Positions 62,007-64,000 of a stretch of 64,000 nt of DNA are shown here, one piece after another. The stretch comes from JAHEDH01 sp963753285 (GTDB lineage Bacteria > Actinomycetota > Acidimicrobiia > Spongiisociales > ZC4RG35): positions 186,001 through 250,000 of the forward strand of contig CAVWBT010000005.1 of assembly GCA_963753285.1 (NCBI GenBank), given 5' to 3'. The translations under genes were made by a program, and so were the position numbers. Numbering within the stretch: the stretch's first letter is position 1; the number at the start of each line of letters is the position of its first letter. Under the pieces are notes generated by a model, which was given only the letters and a program-made list of their open reading frames with translations, did not search any database and was not told the DNA's origin.

Positions 62007-63017
62007 GTGGAACCCGTCATCTATCTCATCATCGGCATCGTGATCATCCTGGCCGTGGCCGGGTACGTCGTGACGACACGCCGTCGTCCCGGCTCGGTCG
62101 CCCGAGAGATCGCCGAGGCCCGCCTCGCGGGCGAGGACCTCACCGATCGCCTCTCGAAGACCCGACAGTCTCTCGGTGGTGCGCTCAGAAACGTCTTCTC
62201 CCGGTCCCAGTTGGATCAGCAGTTCTGGGATGGACTGGAAGAGGCGCTCATCGGCGCCGACGTCGGCGTCAAGGCCTCTACCGAGATCGTTCAGCGGGTC
62301 AGAGACGCCGATCCCGCATCGGCCGTCGAGGCGCGGGACCTGCTCGGTCTCGAGGTCAGGCACGCCTTGGCTGCAGAACACCGGGAACTGGTGATCGAGG
62401 GCGCCCCGGCGGTCGTCATGGTCGTCGGTGTGAACGGCACCGGAAAGACGACCTCCATCGCCAAGCTCGCCGCTCAGCTGAAGGCACGGGGAATCGAGCC
62501 GCTCCTCGGAGCCGCAGACACGTTCCGTGCGGCGGCGGACACCCAGCTGCGCACCTGGGCCGAGCGGGTGGGGGTCGACATCGTCGCCGGCCAGGAAGGC
62601 TCGGATCCGGCCGCCGTGGCGTTCGACGCATTCCAGGCGGCGCGCGCCCGTGGCAAGGACGTCGTGATCATCGACACCGCCGGCCGGCTCCAGTCGAAGA
62701 AGAACCTGATGGGTGAGCTCGGCAAGATCAAGCGGGTCGTCGAACGTGAGGCCGGGCCGATCAAGGAGGTGCTGCTGGTGCTCGATGCGACCGCAGGCCA
62801 GAACGGCATGTCCCAGGCTCAGCACTTCCTCGAGACGGCCGGTGTCACCGGCATCGTGCTGACGAAGCTCGATGGCACCGCACGGGGCGGGATCGTCGTC
62901 GCCATCGAGGCCGAGCTGGGGCTCCCGGTGAAGTTCATCGGGGTCGGTGAGGGGATCGACGATCTCATCCCCTTCGAGCCCGACGCCTTCGTCGATGCGC
63001 TCCTGGCGGATGCATGA
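62007..63017 (+). CDS. ftsY: Signal recognition particle receptor FtsY
   Basis: 336 residues from GTG 62007 with AGGGAG upstream. An N-terminal membrane helix (VIYLIIGIVIILAVAGYVV) replaces the long acidic domain of E. coli FtsY, as in actinobacteria. The N domain is followed by the SRP-type GTPase: VVGVNGTGKTTSIAKLA (P-loop), DTFRAAADTQLRTWAER, IIDTAGRLQSKKNLM, TKLDGTARGG and KFIGVGEGIDDLIPF. It docks ribosome-SRP complexes at the membrane. Confidence 0.96.
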   Translation: MEPVIYLIIGIVIILAVAGYVVTTRRRPGSVAREIAEARLAGEDLTDRLSKTRQSLGGALRNVFSRSQLDQQFWDGLEEALIGADVGVKASTEIVQRVRDADPASAVEARDLLGLEVRHALAAEHRELVIEGAPAVVMVVGVNGTGKTTSIAKLAAQLKARGIEPLLGAADTFRAAADTQLRTWAERVGVDIVAGQEGSDPAAVAFDAFQAARARGKDVVIIDTAGRLQSKKNLMGELGKIKRVVEREAGPIKEVLLVLDATAGQNGMSQAQHFLETAGVTGIVLTKLDGTARGGIVVAIEAELGLPVKFIGVGEGIDDLIPFEPDAFVDALLADA

Positions 63018-63403
63018 GGAGCGACACCGAACTTGTCGAAGCCGCCCGCAAGGCTGCGCTGAAGGCGTACGCCCCGTATTCGAACTTCCGGGTGGGGGCA
63101 TCCGTGCTCACGTCGGACGGTGCGATGTTCTCGAGCGCAAATGTCGAGAACGCCGCCTACCCGGTGTCACAGTGCGCGGAGGCCAACGCCATCAACTTCG
63201 CCGTGAGCCAGGGCATGACGACGATCCCGGTCGTGGCTGTGGCGTGCATCGATGCGAACGACGTCGGCGGTGCGTACCCGTGTGGACGGTGCCGTCAGAT
63301 CATGTCCGAGTTCGGTGTCGAACGGATCCTCGTCACGACGGGTGACGGCGAAGTCAGAGAGCACACGTTCGACGAGCTCCTCCCACACCATTTCGAGCTC
63401 TGA
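63014..63403 (+). CDS. cdd: Cytidine deaminase
   Basis: 129 residues, homotetrameric short type. APYSNFRVGASV, the zinc and catalytic motif CAEANA (His is replaced by Cys as in tetrameric enzymes) and PCGRCRQIMSEF are intact. It deaminates cytidine and deoxycytidine in pyrimidine salvage. ATG 63014 overlaps the ftsY stop by 4 bp. Confidence 0.95.
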   Translation: MRSDTELVEAARKAALKAYAPYSNFRVGASVLTSDGAMFSSANVENAAYPVSQCAEANAINFAVSQGMTTIPVVAVACIDANDVGGAYPCGRCRQIMSEFGVERILVTTGDGEVREHTFDELLPHHFEL

Positions 63404-63406
63404 TCC

Positions 63407-63458
63407 CGTTCTTGTGACGGAAACAGCTGGATATATCGACGTTTCCGTCACAAGAACG
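63407..63458. terminator. 18-bp perfect inverted repeat between convergent genes
   Basis: CGTTCTTGTGACGGAAAC at 63407-63424 and its exact complement at 63441-63458 flank an AT-rich 16-nt loop (63425-63440). It fills the space between cdd (+) and the membrane protein (-) and can end transcripts from both sides, though it lacks T-runs. Confidence 0.6.
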
Positions 63459-63459
63459 G

Positions 63460-63939
63460 TCACACCACCGAGCGTTCTCGATCGATTGAGGGTTGACGGT
63501 CGGTGCCGTGCCCGACCCGCCGATACGAGTAGGCAGTGGCCGCGAGACACACGAAGTATGTCACCAGGACCACGGCGCCTCCTGGTTCGGAGGCCCGGAA
63601 CGCCGCACCGACGACAGCCCACTGGGCGAGATAGAACGACATCAGGTACGGCCACAGCCATCGAGAGCTGCGCACGTCGAAGTCGGCCACGACGTCGACA
63701 CCGATCTCGATCGCTGCGAAGGCGACGAACACCAGTGGAAGGGCGATGTCCCACGTGTCCATTCCCTCGGACCACGCAATGAGGCTGGCGGCGGCCAGCG
63801 GGAGGGCCATCGCAGTACCGAAGAAGCCGAGCGGGCGCGCGCGTTCAGGGGCCTTGACCCTGGCGACGAACATCGCCGCGATCGCCAGATTGGCCAGCGA
63901 GCCGGCCACGACGACCAGCGCGGCGTGGAGTGCGTTCAT
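63460..63939 (-). CDS. Multi-pass membrane protein (159 aa)
   Basis: 159 residues with about five helices (AALVVVAGSLANLAIAAMFVA, LGFFGTAMALPLAAASLIAW, IALPLVFVAFAAIEIGVDVV, YLMSFYLAQWAVVGAAF and AVVLVTYFVCLAATAYSY). No family is recognised. Its ATG overlaps the stop of the preceding gene (ATGA), so the two belong to one operon running in from the right edge. Confidence 0.75.
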   Translation of the reverse strand: MNALHAALVVVAGSLANLAIAAMFVARVKAPERARPLGFFGTAMALPLAAASLIAWSEGMDTWDIALPLVFVAFAAIEIGVDVVADFDVRSSRWLWPYLMSFYLAQWAVVGAAFRASEPGGAVVLVTYFVCLAATAYSYRRVGHGTDRQPSIDRERSVV

Positions 63940-64000
63940 TTCCCGCGGCGGGTCTCCGCAATCGAGATTCCGGTCACGAGCCCGATTGCGAGAAAGACAG
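63936..64000 (-). CDS. C-terminal end of a gene running off the right edge
   Basis: The last 20 or so codons, FLAIGLVTGISIAETRRGK and stop, look like the final membrane helix and a basic tail. The stop overlaps the ATG of the next gene by 4 bp, which supports the frame. Identity cannot be told. Confidence 0.6.
   Translation of the reverse strand, partial: VFLAIGLVTGISIAETRRGK

Overview
The window looks like chromosomal core from a high-GC actinobacterium, most likely of the Acidimicrobiia type. This is inferred from gene content and very high third-position GC, not from any rRNA, because none is present. Pointers are an AdnAB-type helicase-nuclease pair, an InhA-like enoyl-ACP reductase, a wax-ester synthase/DGAT homologue, a DivIVA/SepIVA-like coiled-coil protein, and the actinobacterial MoxR-DUF58-DUF4350-DUF4129 cluster with RDD and SpoIIM partners nearby. 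I see no phage, integrase, insertion sequence, tRNA or rRNA.

Layout. 1-2.7 kb: the start of aceE, an alpha/beta hydrolase, and a radical SAM/B12-type protein whose reading frame continues through an in-frame TGA into the tail C-U-A-E-P with a hairpin just downstream, so it is very probably a selenoprotein. 2.8-7.0 kb: a self-contained unit of a membrane protein, a winged-helix regulator and an ABC-2 exporter, headed by a palindromic operator candidate. 7-10.9 kb: lipid and quality-control genes (DUF456, plsB, dtd, plsY). 10.9-18 kb: adnB, adnA, a 59-residue Cys-rich ORF and a RecB-like nuclease. 18.4-19.0 kb: no convincing gene, but a dense series of UUCG- and GNRA-capped hairpins all reading on the + strand behind a good promoter, a candidate large structured RNA. 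19-28 kb: PH/SHOCT membrane protein, acyl-CoA ligase, fabI, a histidine kinase, then hydrolase, membrane Mur ligase and ddl. 28.1-29.0 kb: palindromic repeats around a DUF559 gene.

From 29 kb on, the window carries the familiar bacterial order rpmB, fakA-like, recG, rsmD, coaD, (sepIVA-like), yceD, rpmF, plsX, rnc, mutM, acyP, smc, ftsY. Two blocks interrupt it. The first, 35.3-40.8 kb, holds cspA, pgm, a Uma2 protein, a lipase, a WS/DGAT and a thioesterase. The second, 43.5-56.4 kb, holds RDD, SpoIIM, a glutamine-synthetase-like gene, an SDR, a sugar-type ABC importer without ATPase, and the MoxR cluster. rsmD is broken by two frameshifts. The right end has cdd and two membrane proteins.

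Themes. Phospholipid and storage-lipid synthesis recurs (plsB, plsY, plsX, fabI, acyl-CoA ligase, WS/DGAT, thioesterase). Many first genes of transcription units have a TANNNT box 6-8 nt before the start codon and no Shine-Dalgarno, which suggests common leaderless transcription; internal genes overlap by ATGA or GTGA. Intergenic spaces carry a dispersed CCCCAC/GTGGGG palindrome family and two arrays of 7-bp tandem repeats.
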